Positions 6,817-15,965 are shown, numbered from the stretch's first letter. The stretch: DNA of 39,413 nucleotides from Pontimonas sp. (GCA_021741925.1 JAIOWW010000001.1:1-39413); one strand, 5' to 3'. Numbers and translations are program-made. Notes: a model not told the origin generated them from the letters alone.

Positions 6817-8670
6817 ATGGCACGCGCAGTAGGAATTGACTTGGGAACCACCAACTCGGTGGTGTCCGCACTCGAGGGTGGCGAGCCCACCGTCATTGCT
6901 AACGCTGAGGGTCTTCGCACAACCCCCTCCGTCGTGGCATACACGAAAGACGGAGAAATCCTTGTCGGAGAAACCGCCAAGCGTCAGGCAGTCACCAACG
7001 TGGAACGGACTATCTCGTCGGTGAAGCGTCACATGGGTACTGACTGGACCATGGAGGTCGATGACAAGAAGTACACTCCGCAGGAAATTTCCTCTCGGAT
7101 TTTGGCGAAGCTCAAGCGCGACGCTGAGCAGTACCTCGTCGAATCTGTCACCGATGCGGTTATTACCGTTCCGGCGTACTTCAACGACGCCGAGCGTCAG
7201 GCCACCAAAGAAGCCGGCGAGATCGCCGGACTCAACGTTCTGCGCATCATCAACGAACCGACCGCCGCTGCCCTCGCCTACGGTTTGGATAAGGGTAAAG
7301 AGGACGAGTTGATCCTCGTATTCGACCTCGGTGGAGGAACCTTTGACGTGAGCCTGCTTGAGGTGGGTAAGGACGACGAGTTCTCCACCATCCAGGTTCG
7401 TGCCACCGCCGGTGACAACCGACTCGGTGGAGATGACTGGGACGAGCGCATCGTGGAGTACTTGGCCACCAGGTTCAAAGAGACCACCGGTGTCGACGTC
7501 TCCAACGACAAAATTGCGAAGCAGCGACTCAAGGAAGCAGCTGAGCAGGCCAAGAAGGAGCTCTCGACCTCGTCGAGCACGCAAATCCAGCTCCCCTACC
7601 TGTCGCTCACGGAGAGTGGCCCCGCCAACCTGGACGAGTCCCTGACTCGTGCCAAGTTTGAAGAGCTCACCAAGGACCTTCTGGAGCGCACCAAGCAGCC
7701 CTTCAACGACGTGATCAAAGAGGCGGGCGTCAAGCTCTCCGAAATTTCCCACGTCGTGCTGGTCGGTGGTTCCACCAGGATGCCGGCCGTGACCGCTCTG
7801 GTAACGGAGCTCACCGGTGGCCAGGAGCCCAACAAGAGCGTCAACCCGGATGAGGTTGTTGCGGTGGGTGCTGCCCTGCAAGCTGGTGTGTTGATGGGGG
7901 AGCGCAAAGACGTTCTGCTCATCGATGTCACTCCGCTGAGCCTCGGAATCGAGACCAAGGGTGGAATCATGACCAAACTCATTGAGCGCAACACCGCCAT
8001 CCCGACCAAGCGAAGCGAAACCTTCACGACGGCAGATGACAACCAGCCCTCGGTGTCCATCCAGGTATTCCAGGGAGAGCGTGAGTTCACTCGACACAAC
8101 AAGCCATTGGGAACCTTCGAGCTCACCGGTATCGCACCGGCTCCTCGGGGTGTCCCACAGGTGGAGGTCACCTTCGACATTGACGCTAACGGCATCGTTC
8201 ACGTGTCCGCCAAGGACAAGGGAACGGGCAAGGAGCAGTCGATGACGATCACCGGTGGATCCTCGTTGCCTAAGGAAGACATTGAGCGCATGGTTCGAGA
8301 AGCTGAAGAGCACGCTGCTGAAGACAAGAAGCGTCGCGAAGCTGCTGAGGAGCGCAACCAGGCCGAACAGCTCGTGTACTCCGTCGAGAAGATTCTCAAG
8401 GAGAACGACGAGAAGTTGCCCGAGGACGTCAAGTCCGAAGTGCAGGCTGACGTAGATGCTCTCAAGTCCGCATTGGCAGGCGAGGATGACGAAGCGGTGA
8501 AGAAGGCTGTTGAAGCACTCTCCACCAGCCAGACCAAACTCGGTGAGGCGCTATACCAGGCCGAACCCGATGCGAGTGCTGCTGAGGGTGAGCAGTCGAG
8601 TGATTCCGGCGACGACGAGGACATCGTTGACGCTGAGGTTGTGGACGACGACACCGACGACAAGAAGTAG
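6817..8670 (+). CDS. dnaK: Chaperone protein DnaK (Hsp70)
   Basis: ATP-dependent Hsp70 chaperone of the cytosol, working with GrpE and DnaJ. The ATG at 6817 is chosen because it gives the family N-terminus MARAVGIDLGTTNS and has GAAGGAG 8 nt upstream; an in-frame ATG at 6790 lacks this. The 617-residue protein has the ATPase phosphate loops (IDLGTTNS, VFDLGGGTFDVS), the hinge segment DVTPLSLGIETKGG and an acidic C-terminal tail (EDIVDAEVVDDD). It is the first gene of dnaK-grpE-dnaJ-hspR-clpB. In actinobacteria DnaK can act as co-repressor with HspR (family knowledge). Confidence 0.98.
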   Translation: MARAVGIDLGTTNSVVSALEGGEPTVIANAEGLRTTPSVVAYTKDGEILVGETAKRQAVTNVERTISSVKRHMGTDWTMEVDDKKYTPQEISSRILAKLKRDAEQYLVESVTDAVITVPAYFNDAERQATKEAGEIAGLNVLRIINEPTAAALAYGLDKGKEDELILVFDLGGGTFDVSLLEVGKDDEFSTIQVRATAGDNRLGGDDWDERIVEYLATRFKETTGVDVSNDKIAKQRLKEAAEQAKKELSTSSSTQIQLPYLSLTESGPANLDESLTRAKFEELTKDLLERTKQPFNDVIKEAGVKLSEISHVVLVGGSTRMPAVTALVTELTGGQEPNKSVNPDEVVAVGAALQAGVLMGERKDVLLIDVTPLSLGIETKGGIMTKLIERNTAIPTKRSETFTTADDNQPSVSIQVFQGEREFTRHNKPLGTFELTGIAPAPRGVPQVEVTFDIDANGIVHVSAKDKGTGKEQSMTITGGSSLPKEDIERMVREAEEHAAEDKKRREAAEERNQAEQLVYSVEKILKENDEKLPEDVKSEVQADVDALKSALAGEDDEAVKKAVEALSTSQTKLGEALYQAEPDASAAEGEQSSDSGDDEDIVDAEVVDDDTDDKK

Positions 8671-8675
8671 GCCTC

Positions 8676-9269
8676 ATGGCACGCGAGAGCACACCTCAGC
8701 CCGAGAGGGAAGAGGAACCCCAGGAGCCACTCTTCACGGATAAGCGTCGCATCGACCCAGAAACCGGAGATGTCCGTCCTGAGGCAGCCACTGCTACCTC
8801 GGACGAACTCTCTGAGGACGATGTAGCCCTGCTTCAGGAAGCGGAGCGAGACCTGGTGGCGGAATACCGTGACCGAGCGGCACGCGCCGAGGCTGAGTTG
8901 CAGAATTTTCGTACTCGAGTGGAGCGTGATCGACAAGCAAATCGCGAGATGGTGATTGCCGAAGTGATTCGGTCTTTGCTTCCCGTGATGGATGATTTGG
9001 ATCGCGCCGAAGCACACGGTGATTTGACCGGGACGCCTTTGGAGTTGGTCGCACAGAAATTGCGCTCCAGCTTTGAGCGTTACGACGTCAAGCCCGTAGG
9101 TGAAGTGGGGGAGGCCTTTGATCCTGCCCACCACGAGGCAATGGTGCGTATTCCCGAAGCGGGAGCGCAGGGTGAAACAGTGGCCGAGGTAATCGAAGGC
9201 GGTTACACACTCGGTGAGCGTTTGATCCGCGCCGCCAAGGTTGCCGTGAAGGTACCAGCGGACGAGTAG
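8676..9269 (+). CDS. grpE: Nucleotide exchange factor GrpE
   Basis: Releases ADP from DnaK during the Hsp70 cycle. The 197-residue protein has an acidic, disordered N-terminus (about 1-50), a long helix with RDRAARAEAELQNFRTRVER (about 64-83), and the conserved C-terminal beta-domain with PVGEVGEAFDPAHHEAM and the GYTLGERLIRAAKV signature. It begins 5 nt after dnaK and ends 11 nt before dnaJ, in the standard operon order. The Shine-Dalgarno is weak, consistent with coupling to dnaK translation. Confidence 0.96.
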   Translation: MARESTPQPEREEEPQEPLFTDKRRIDPETGDVRPEAATATSDELSEDDVALLQEAERDLVAEYRDRAARAEAELQNFRTRVERDRQANREMVIAEVIRSLLPVMDDLDRAEAHGDLTGTPLELVAQKLRSSFERYDVKPVGEVGEAFDPAHHEAMVRIPEAGAQGETVAEVIEGGYTLGERLIRAAKVAVKVPADE

Positions 9270-9280
9270 GGGGTGAGGCA

Positions 9281-10234
9281 ATGGCGAGCCAGGATTGGTT
9301 AGAGAAGGACTTCTATCAAGTACTCGGGGTGTCGAAAGATGCCAGCGAGTCTGAGATTAAGAAGACCTACCGTTCGCTTGCCCGACAGTTCCACCCAGAC
9401 TCCAACCCGGGTGATGCTTCAGCTGAGGCACGTTTCAAAGAAATCTCGGAGGCCTATTCGGTTCTCTCCGACACACAACAGCGTGCTGAGTATGACCAGA
9501 TTCGCGCGATGCAGGCGGGACGACCACGCTTCACCGCCGGCGGTGGAGCCGGCGGGTTCGACGATGTTTTCGGCGGAATGTTCGGTGGGGTACCTCGCGG
9601 AGCACAGAGCGCCGATTTCGGCGACCTCTTCTCCGGTTTGTTCGGCGGTGGACAGGGAGGATTCTCTGGATATCGCGAGCCCACTAAAGGTCGGGACGTG
9701 ATTTCCCGCGTGACCCTAGACCTGCCCACCGCACTCAAAGGGACAGAGATTTCCTTGGAAGGTCCGGGTGGGAAAAAAATTACCGCCCGGGTTCCCGCCG
9801 GGGTGAAGGATGGCCAGAAAATCCGCATTCGAGGCAAAGGACATCCCAGCCCCGATGGTGGAAAACACGGTGACGTCATCATCACCGTGGGGGTCCCCAA
9901 ACACCAGATTTTTGGCCGCGATGGCGACAACCTTCGTCTAGAGGTGCCCATCACCTTCGGCGAAGCTGCGTTGGGTGCGACTATCGAAGTGCCCACCATT
10001 GAAGGTGAGGTCGTGAAAGTCAAAGTCCCGGCAGGAACTCCCAGCGGCAAGGTTCTCCGGGTTAAAGGCCACGGGGTTCGCTCCGGAGCCGCTCTCGGTG
10101 ACTTGCTCGTGGAGTTGCAGGTGGCAGTCCCCGCGCACCTCTCGAAGGTGGCTCAGGGTCACCTCGACAAGCTGATGTCGGCGTTACCCAAAGAGAACCC
10201 TCGAGAGGATCTTCTCAAGAGAGCGGGGGTGTAG
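9281..10234 (+). CDS. dnaJ: DnaJ-type co-chaperone without zinc finger
   Basis: J-domain co-chaperone that stimulates DnaK ATPase and delivers substrates. Residues about 10-75 form the J domain with the catalytic HPD in RQFHPDSNP, followed by a Gly/Phe-rich linker to about residue 130 and two C-terminal beta-barrel substrate-binding domains. It is 317 residues long and contains no cysteine, so the four CxxCxGxG zinc motifs of classical DnaJ are entirely missing; architecturally it is a class B (CbpA-like) J-protein in the dnaJ operon position. The start is supported by GGGTGAGG. hspR follows 3 nt later. Confidence 0.93.
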   Translation: MASQDWLEKDFYQVLGVSKDASESEIKKTYRSLARQFHPDSNPGDASAEARFKEISEAYSVLSDTQQRAEYDQIRAMQAGRPRFTAGGGAGGFDDVFGGMFGGVPRGAQSADFGDLFSGLFGGGQGGFSGYREPTKGRDVISRVTLDLPTALKGTEISLEGPGGKKITARVPAGVKDGQKIRIRGKGHPSPDGGKHGDVIITVGVPKHQIFGRDGDNLRLEVPITFGEAALGATIEVPTIEGEVVKVKVPAGTPSGKVLRVKGHGVRSGAALGDLLVELQVAVPAHLSKVAQGHLDKLMSALPKENPREDLLKRAGV

Positions 10235-10237
10235 ACC

Positions 10238-10687
10238 ATGGAGATGGACGAGAGAACACCGCTGTTTGCCATTACCGCCGCTGCGGAGCTCGCGGGAATG
10301 CACCCGCAAACACTGCGCCAGTATGACCGTTTGGGGTTGGTCAGTCCCACTCGCACGGCTGGACGCACCCGGCGCTACTCGATGAAGGATGTTGTCCAGC
10401 TGCGTGAGATTGCTCGACTCAGCGCCGAAGGCCTCAACCTCGAAGGAATCCGACGAATCCTGGAACTCGAGTCCCAGGTTGACGTCCTCCAACGCAGGGT
10501 GCGGGATTTGGAAGCCACCTTGGCGGACGAGCTCTTGCAAAAATCGGGTCGCCGAGTATTTGCCGCTGGAGCAGAAGGAGATGTTATTCCTCTGCGCCAA
10601 GGCGAACGAGCCAAAAAACATAACCAAATGGTGGTGTGGAATCCCTTTGCCTGGACCCCACCACCAGCCAAAAAGCTTGAGAAGTAG
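10238..10687 (+). CDS. hspR: Heat-shock repressor HspR (MerR family)
   Basis: DNA-binding repressor of the dnaK operon, expected to bind the HAIR sites at 6698-6716 and 6761-6779. The 149-residue protein has an N-terminal MerR winged helix-turn-helix (about residues 10-75) with the HspR-typical AGMHPQTLRQYDRLGLV and the wing TRRYSMKDV, then a coiled-coil dimerisation helix (about 80-110) and a basic C-terminus. No cysteine metal site is seen, unlike metal-sensing MerR proteins. It sits between dnaJ and clpB, so it is autoregulated. Confidence 0.94.
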   Translation: MEMDERTPLFAITAAAELAGMHPQTLRQYDRLGLVSPTRTAGRTRRYSMKDVVQLREIARLSAEGLNLEGIRRILELESQVDVLQRRVRDLEATLADELLQKSGRRVFAAGAEGDVIPLRQGERAKKHNQMVVWNPFAWTPPPAKKLEK

Positions 10688-10699
10688 AGGAGGGACACC

Positions 10700-12844
10700 A
10701 TGCCAGAGCAACAGCAAGCCCAGGGCCAAGAAAGTGCCCTGGAGCAGTATGGAGTGAACCTCACCGAGATTGCGCGGGAAGGAAAACTCGACCCCGTTAT
10801 TGGTCGGGATTCAGAAATCCGGCGGGTGTCGCAGGTGTTGACCCGACGCACGAAAAACAACCCAGTCCTAATTGGTGAGCCAGGTGTGGGAAAGACAGCT
10901 GTTGTGGAAGGTTTGGCCCAGCGCATTGTGGCGGGTGACGTTGCAGACTCGCTCAAAGGAAAGCAACTGATTTCCTTGGACCTTTCCGCGATTGTTGCGG
11001 GAGCCAAGTATCGAGGTGAGTTTGAAGAGCGCCTTAAGGCGGTCCTCAAGGAAATCAACGACGCTGAAGGTGAAATCATCACGTTCGTCGATGAGCTTCA
11101 CACGCTCATGGGCGCTGGTGGAGGCGAAGGATCTGTCGCTGCAGCCAACATGCTCAAGCCCATGCTCGCTCGCGGTGAGCTTCGCCTCATTGGCGCCACT
11201 ACCCTCAACGAGTATCGCGAGTACATCGAGAAGGACGCCGCTCTCGAGCGCAGATTCCAACAAGTCTTTGTTGGCGAACCCAGTGTCGAAGACACGGTCG
11301 CCATCCTGCGCGGTCTTAAAGAGCGCTATGAAGCACACCACAAAGTGGTGATTGCCGACAGCGCGCTTGTGGCTGCGGCGACACTCTCGAATCGTTACAT
11401 CACTGCCCGCCAACTGCCCGACAAAGCAATCGACCTCATCGATGAAGCAGCCAGCCGTTTGAAGATGGAGATTGAGTCGTCACCTGTGGAAATCGATGAG
11501 CTCCGTCGGACTGTTGATCGGATGCGCATTGAAGAGCTTGCTCTGAAGAAAGAGAAGGATGACGCATCCAAGGAACGCTTAACAAAACTGCGGGAAGACC
11601 TGGAGGAAAAGGGCAAGGAGCTGGATGCTCTGCAGGAACGGTGGGCTGCCGAGAAGGCGTCGCTTCAGGACGTCGGAGAGTTGAAGACCCAGCTCAACGA
11701 TGCCCGAATCGAATTGGATCGCGCCATGCGGGAAGGCGATTATCAAGCTGCCTCGAAACTCAACTACGAAACCATCCCCGGCATCGAAGAATCTATCCAG
11801 CAGGCCGAAAGCGCTGAGCGCAGCGACGACCGTATGGTGAACGACCAAGTGACCGATGAGGACATTGCTGCTGTCGTGGCAGCGTGGACCGGTATCCCGG
11901 TGGACAAGCTGACTCAAGGCGAAACTGAGCGACTGCTCCACCTCGAAGCTGAACTGGCCAAACGGTTGGTGGGTCAGAAGGATGCTGTTCGTGCGGTCAG
12001 TGAAGCAGTCCGGCGCACTCGCGCAGGACTGAGCGACCCAGGTCGCCCGACCGGGTCATTTATGTTCCTGGGGCCCACTGGTGTGGGAAAGACAGAGCTG
12101 GCTAAGGCGCTTGCCGATTATCTCTTCGATGATGAGAAGGCACTCGTGCGCATCGACATGAGCGAGTACGGAGAGAAATTCTCCGTGTCGCGCCTTATTG
12201 GTGCCCCTCCTGGCTATGTGGGATATGAGCAGGGCGGCCAGCTCACCGAAGCGGTTCGTCGCCGCCCCTATTCGGTCATTTTGTTGGACGAAGTGGAGAA
12301 GGCTCATCCGGAAGTTTTTGACTTGCTCCTGCAGGTCCTCGACGATGGTCGATTGACCGATGGTCAGGGTCGCACCGTCGACTTCCGCAACACGATCCTG
12401 ATTTTGACCTCAAACCTAGGTTCCTCTTTCCTCATCGAAGAGGGTGTGCCGTGGGAGCAAAAGGTCGAATCAGTTCAACAGGAAGTTCGTCGCGCTTTCA
12501 AGCCTGAATTTGTCAATCGTCTCGATGACATCGTGGTGTTTTCCACGCTGACCGCTGACGATCTCGGCCAGATCGTCGAAATCACCGTCGATCGCTTGCA
12601 GAGTCGACTTGCGGACCGGCGTCTCGACTTGGCGGTGACGCCCGCAGCTCGGTTGTGGCTGGCTGATAACGGGTATGACCCGGTTTATGGTGCTCGACCC
12701 TTGCGTCGACTCATGCAGAAAGAAATTGATGACAGATTGGCTCGAGCCTTGCTCTCGGGAGAAATCCACGATGGGGACACCGTGAAGGTGGATCTCGCGG
12801 AGGACGGTTCTGGGCTTGAGGTTCGACCTTTTTCGATGGAATAG
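10700..12844 (+). CDS. clpB: ClpB disaggregase lacking the N-terminal domain
   Basis: AAA+ disaggregase that pulls proteins out of aggregates together with DnaK. It has 714 residues, about 140 fewer than typical ClpB. After a short Gln-rich leader, the sequence enters NBD1 directly (DPVIGRDSEIRRV at about 31-43) with Walker A GEPGVGKT at 59-66. The coiled-coil middle domain (about 270-400), which contacts DnaK, is present and marks it as ClpB rather than ClpA/ClpC. NBD2 has Walker A GPTGVGKT at 458-465 and the Walker B ILLDEVEKAHPEV. The start is firm: AGGAGGG precedes the ATG and only 12 nt separate it from hspR, so the N-domain is absent by design, not by a missed start. Confidence 0.95.
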   Translation: MPEQQQAQGQESALEQYGVNLTEIAREGKLDPVIGRDSEIRRVSQVLTRRTKNNPVLIGEPGVGKTAVVEGLAQRIVAGDVADSLKGKQLISLDLSAIVAGAKYRGEFEERLKAVLKEINDAEGEIITFVDELHTLMGAGGGEGSVAAANMLKPMLARGELRLIGATTLNEYREYIEKDAALERRFQQVFVGEPSVEDTVAILRGLKERYEAHHKVVIADSALVAAATLSNRYITARQLPDKAIDLIDEAASRLKMEIESSPVEIDELRRTVDRMRIEELALKKEKDDASKERLTKLREDLEEKGKELDALQERWAAEKASLQDVGELKTQLNDARIELDRAMREGDYQAASKLNYETIPGIEESIQQAESAERSDDRMVNDQVTDEDIAAVVAAWTGIPVDKLTQGETERLLHLEAELAKRLVGQKDAVRAVSEAVRRTRAGLSDPGRPTGSFMFLGPTGVGKTELAKALADYLFDDEKALVRIDMSEYGEKFSVSRLIGAPPGYVGYEQGGQLTEAVRRRPYSVILLDEVEKAHPEVFDLLLQVLDDGRLTDGQGRTVDFRNTILILTSNLGSSFLIEEGVPWEQKVESVQQEVRRAFKPEFVNRLDDIVVFSTLTADDLGQIVEITVDRLQSRLADRRLDLAVTPAARLWLADNGYDPVYGARPLRRLMQKEIDDRLARALLSGEIHDGDTVKVDLAEDGSGLEVRPFSME

Positions 12845-12894
12845 TTCAGCGGTTTGTGATGTTGAGTCTCTTGTAAGCCTGTGAAAGGAACAAA

Positions 12895-13479
12895 ATGAGC
12901 CACGAGCATGGAGCGCACCAGTTCACTGTGACAGATGTGCTTGAGCAACGCTGGAGTCCTCGAGCCTTCGCTCGTGATGAGGTCCTTGATCAGAAGCGAT
13001 TGGGACCTGCTTTTGAAGCGGCCAGGTGGTCACCCTCGTCGGGTAACTCGCAACCCTGGACATTCGTAGTGGGTTTTCGGGGAGATGACATCTTCCAGAA
13101 GATTGTGGGGACCATGGCCTCGGGAAATCACGTGTGGGCACAACACGCTGGTGCCGTGGTCGCCAACGTAGCGTCTGTGGTCGATGCTGAGGGCAACCCT
13201 CAGTCCCATGCGGTGTATGACTTAGGTCAAGCAGTAGCGCACTTCAGTATTCAGGCCACGGCCGAGGGATTGATGGTTCACCAGATGAGTGGATTTGATG
13301 CCCAAACATTGGGGCGTGACCTGGATCTCGATTCTTCACAGCGTGTGGTCACACTGATGGTGGTGGGGTCACTCGGAGATCCCGCGGATCTTCCCGAGAA
13401 GCTCCAAGAGCGTGAGGCGCGTCCTCGGGAGCGTAAGCCGCTGTCGGAGATTGTGGTGGGAAGCGCTAACTACGCCTGA
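12895..13479 (+). CDS. Nitroreductase family protein
   Basis: FMN-dependent NAD(P)H oxidoreductase of the nitroreductase fold; the physiological substrate is unknown. The 194-residue protein has the N-terminal RWSPRAFARDEV and the FMN-binding segment AARWSPSSGNSQPWTFVV near residues 43-60, plus a mid-region DLGQAVAHFSIQATAEGL that matches the family's dimer helix. The start has AAAGGA 5-10 nt upstream. It lies 50 nt after clpB with no visible terminator, so heat-shock read-through is possible. The stop overlaps the convergent aldolase gene by 10 nt. Confidence 0.88.
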   Translation: MSHEHGAHQFTVTDVLEQRWSPRAFARDEVLDQKRLGPAFEAARWSPSSGNSQPWTFVVGFRGDDIFQKIVGTMASGNHVWAQHAGAVVANVASVVDAEGNPQSHAVYDLGQAVAHFSIQATAEGLMVHQMSGFDAQTLGRDLDLDSSQRVVTLMVVGSLGDPADLPEKLQEREARPRERKPLSEIVVGSANYA

Positions 13480-14534
13480 AGCTCAGTAGTAATCGTCTCG
13501 ACGAAAGCTTCGATGTCTGCCTCGGTGGTGTCGAAGGAACACATCCATCGGACTTCACCAGTAGCCCTATCCCAATCGTAGAAACGGAAAGTTTTCCGGA
13601 TTCGATCGGAAACCTCAGGCTTCAGCACGGCGAAAATAGCGTTGGCGTCCGTCGGGGCGCTAAAGCTCAACCCCGACACCGCGCCCGAGGCAATTCTGTT
13701 GTCCAAAGCGTCTCTCAAGTGCCTCGCCATGGTGTTGGCGTGGGTCGCAGACCGGATACCTAAGTCATTCTCGAAAAGCGCCAAGAGTTGCGCGCTCACA
13801 AAGCGCATTTTGCTGGAGAGTTGCATGCTCATTTTTCGCAGATAAATGAGTCCCTCGACCGCGTCGGGGTTGATAACCACGATGGCTTCTGCACCGATCA
13901 ACCCGTTCTTGGTGCCGCCCAAGCTCACGACATCGACTCCAGCGTCCTTGGTGAAGGCGGAGAAGGGGAGATTCAAACTTGCGGCAGCGTTCCACAGACG
14001 AGCACCGTCCATGTGGAGGAGCATTCCATGGTGGTGCGTGTAGTCGGCGATTGCTCTGATTTCGGCGGGTGTGTAGACCGTGCCGAGCTCTGAGCTTTGG
14101 GTGATGGAGACAACCGCCGGTTGTGCACGGTGCTCGTCACCAAAACCGAATGCCTCTATGGCAATGTCTTCCGGGGTGATCTTGCCTTCGTGATGAGGAA
14201 CTGTGAAGAGTTTCAGGCCTGACACTCGCTCTGGTGCACCACCTTCATCTGTGTGAATGTGGGCCAAGGAGCTGCAAATTACTGCGCCCCACCGCGGCAT
14301 CATGGCCGTGAGCGACAGGACGTTTGCCCCCGTCCCGTTGAAGACCGGAAAAACTTCCGCCTGAGGACCAAAGTTCTCTCGAATTACTTCGGTCAGTCGG
14401 GTTGTGTAGTCGTCTTCCCCGTAAGACACCTGGTGTCCCTCGTTGGCGTCGGCGATAGCCTGCAGAACTTCCGGATGAACACCGGCGTAGTTGTCGCTGG
14501 CGAATCCTCGCCATTGGGGGTCATGGAGTCTCAC
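13470..14534 (-). CDS. ltaE: Low-specificity L-threonine aldolase (PLP enzyme)
   Basis: Fold-type I PLP enzyme expected to cleave L-threonine or allo-threonine to glycine and acetaldehyde; related beta-eliminating lyases look similar. The 354-residue protein has the PLP-phosphate GTGAN block near residues 67-71, the PLP-contacting Asp in MLLHMDGARLWN (D176), and the Schiff-base lysine in SLGGTKNG (K209). The GTG start lies 6 nt after a -10-like CAGGAT (14546-14541, minus strand) with no Shine-Dalgarno, so it may be leaderless even though the DUF6421-like gene ends only 21 nt upstream. Confidence 0.87.
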   Translation of the reverse strand: MRLHDPQWRGFASDNYAGVHPEVLQAIADANEGHQVSYGEDDYTTRLTEVIRENFGPQAEVFPVFNGTGANVLSLTAMMPRWGAVICSSLAHIHTDEGGAPERVSGLKLFTVPHHEGKITPEDIAIEAFGFGDEHRAQPAVVSITQSSELGTVYTPAEIRAIADYTHHHGMLLHMDGARLWNAAASLNLPFSAFTKDAGVDVVSLGGTKNGLIGAEAIVVINPDAVEGLIYLRKMSMQLSSKMRFVSAQLLALFENDLGIRSATHANTMARHLRDALDNRIASGAVSGLSFSAPTDANAIFAVLKPEVSDRIRKTFRFYDWDRATGEVRWMCSFDTTEADIEAFVETITTELQA

Positions 14535-14555
14535 GAGAACATCCTGACAGCTCTG

Positions 14556-15965
14556 CTAGCTCTGTGCGACGAGACCCGTGATGCCGGCGGTCGCCGCAAT
14601 GGTGGGAGCAAGTTTCTTGCCCAGAGCCTCATAGAACATCGATAGTGGGAACTCGTCGTCGTGAACGTGGTCAGTTATATCTGCTGGTGCCCCATCAAGA
14701 GGGACGGAGCCAGCGAGAAAGTGTGACGCCGGGTGTGGCGCCAACACGCCAGCAATCAGATCGTGAGCTGCAAGCCAGTGGACGATTTTGGGCCGGTCTA
14801 TGCTTCGCCAGTAAAGCTCGTTGATGCGGTCTGACAGAGCCACGACGACATCGGGCATGGCATCCCAGTCAAGGGTGAGTTGGGTGTCTGTCCAGTGCAG
14901 AACGCTGTGTTGGTGGAGCCAAGCGAACAAGAGTTGGCCGGCGACGCTGTCGTAGTTGCGCACCCGGGTCCCCGAGAGCGGGAAACGGAAAATCCGATCA
15001 AACACGACTGCATACAGGACAAGCTGGGCGTGCTTCCGGGTGATCGAATCAGTCTTCTTCGCGCGTAGCAGGGAGACTGCTTCGCGGAATGCTGTCAGAT
15101 CGCACCGGAGCTCCTCCAATCCGTACAGATAAAAAGGCATCCTTTGCTTGATCATGAAGGGGTCGAAGGGAAGGTCACCGCGCATGTGAGTGCGATCGTG
15201 GATGAGATCCCACATCACAAAGGTCTTCTCGCACAAGCCGGGGTCGTCGAGGAGCGCCTGCGCATCGGAGGGTAACTCTAGGTGAGTGATATCCACGGCG
15301 TGGCGGACCACAGAACGGAACCGTGCTGCTTCCCGGTCGGCAAAAATGCCTCCCCAGGTGAAGGGAGGCAAAGCAGCCGGCGTTCCGTCGGGGGAACCTT
15401 CGGGGACTCGAGGAGTGACCGCCACTGACTCCGGAAAGAGGACTGCAGAATTGGTGTCATACCCGGGGGTGTAGTCAAGGAATCGCAAAGGGACGAAGAG
15501 GGCGTTGCTGTAGTCGCCTGACTCTAGGGAGGCGACAAAGTCGGGCCAGATTGTTTCGCACAGAACGGCTTCGAAGTACCGGTTGGTCGAGCCGTTTTGC
15601 GTATACATCGGAAACACAACCAGGTGGGCTGTCCCATCAACCCGGGTGCGCTCGGGGTGGAAAAGCGATAAGGACTCGTAGAAGTCGGGAACACCGAAGC
15701 CGGAGGCTTCCCAAGAACGGCTGTCAGCAATCACCCTCGTGAGGTAGTCCTCATCGTGGGGAAAGAAGGGCACAAGTTCTGCGATGGCCTCGATGAGCGA
15801 ACCGACTGCTCGTCGCGCGACTGAGTGGTGCTTGGCAGCGAGAATGCTGCCGTCCTTAGCCTGGAGGCTCTGCAAGGTGGTGCAGGCTTCCTTGATCTGT
15901 ATCCACGACGAATGCTGGACAAGGTCTCTACCGTCAGTTGCAGCGCGTTCAATCACCATCGACAT
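14556..15965 (-). CDS. DUF6421-like protein with HDxxH...EELRCD motif
   Basis: Function unknown. I recognise the block DRTHMRGDLPFDPFMIKQR as that of the actinobacterial DUF6421 family, but this comes from memory. The 469-residue protein has no signal peptide or membrane segment. Its most conserved-looking region is HDRTH (H256, H260) followed by EELRCD (E284-D289). This arrangement resembles the zinc site of metallopeptidases (HExxH plus a downstream Glu; in dipeptidyl peptidase III the second motif is EECRAE/D), but with Asp replacing the usual catalytic Glu. Start: ATG with GGGAGG 5 nt upstream, and TACACT further upstream as a -10. It reads toward ltaE, 21 nt away. Confidence 0.7.
   Translation of the reverse strand: MSMVIERAATDGRDLVQHSSWIQIKEACTTLQSLQAKDGSILAAKHHSVARRAVGSLIEAIAELVPFFPHDEDYLTRVIADSRSWEASGFGVPDFYESLSLFHPERTRVDGTAHLVVFPMYTQNGSTNRYFEAVLCETIWPDFVASLESGDYSNALFVPLRFLDYTPGYDTNSAVLFPESVAVTPRVPEGSPDGTPAALPPFTWGGIFADREAARFRSVVRHAVDITHLELPSDAQALLDDPGLCEKTFVMWDLIHDRTHMRGDLPFDPFMIKQRMPFYLYGLEELRCDLTAFREAVSLLRAKKTDSITRKHAQLVLYAVVFDRIFRFPLSGTRVRNYDSVAGQLLFAWLHQHSVLHWTDTQLTLDWDAMPDVVVALSDRINELYWRSIDRPKIVHWLAAHDLIAGVLAPHPASHFLAGSVPLDGAPADITDHVHDDEFPLSMFYEALGKKLAPTIAATAGITGLVAQS

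Noticed and set aside
6766..8313. Long open frame (515 codons) antisense to dnaK
   Set aside because: dnaK genes commonly have long antisense frames because of their codon bias; historic matches to a glutamate dehydrogenase are a known artefact. dnaK is clearly the real gene, and the frame would begin in the HAIR/promoter region's opposite sense without a start signal.
8199..9281. 360-codon minus-strand frame over the dnaK end and grpE
   Set aside because: It lies fully antisense to two well-supported genes and its translation is a shadow with Ser-rich low-complexity content.
12862..12880. TTGAGT half-site before the nitroreductase, a possible HAIR operator
   Set aside because: The right arm (AAGCCT) does not match ACTCA, so only one arm is present.
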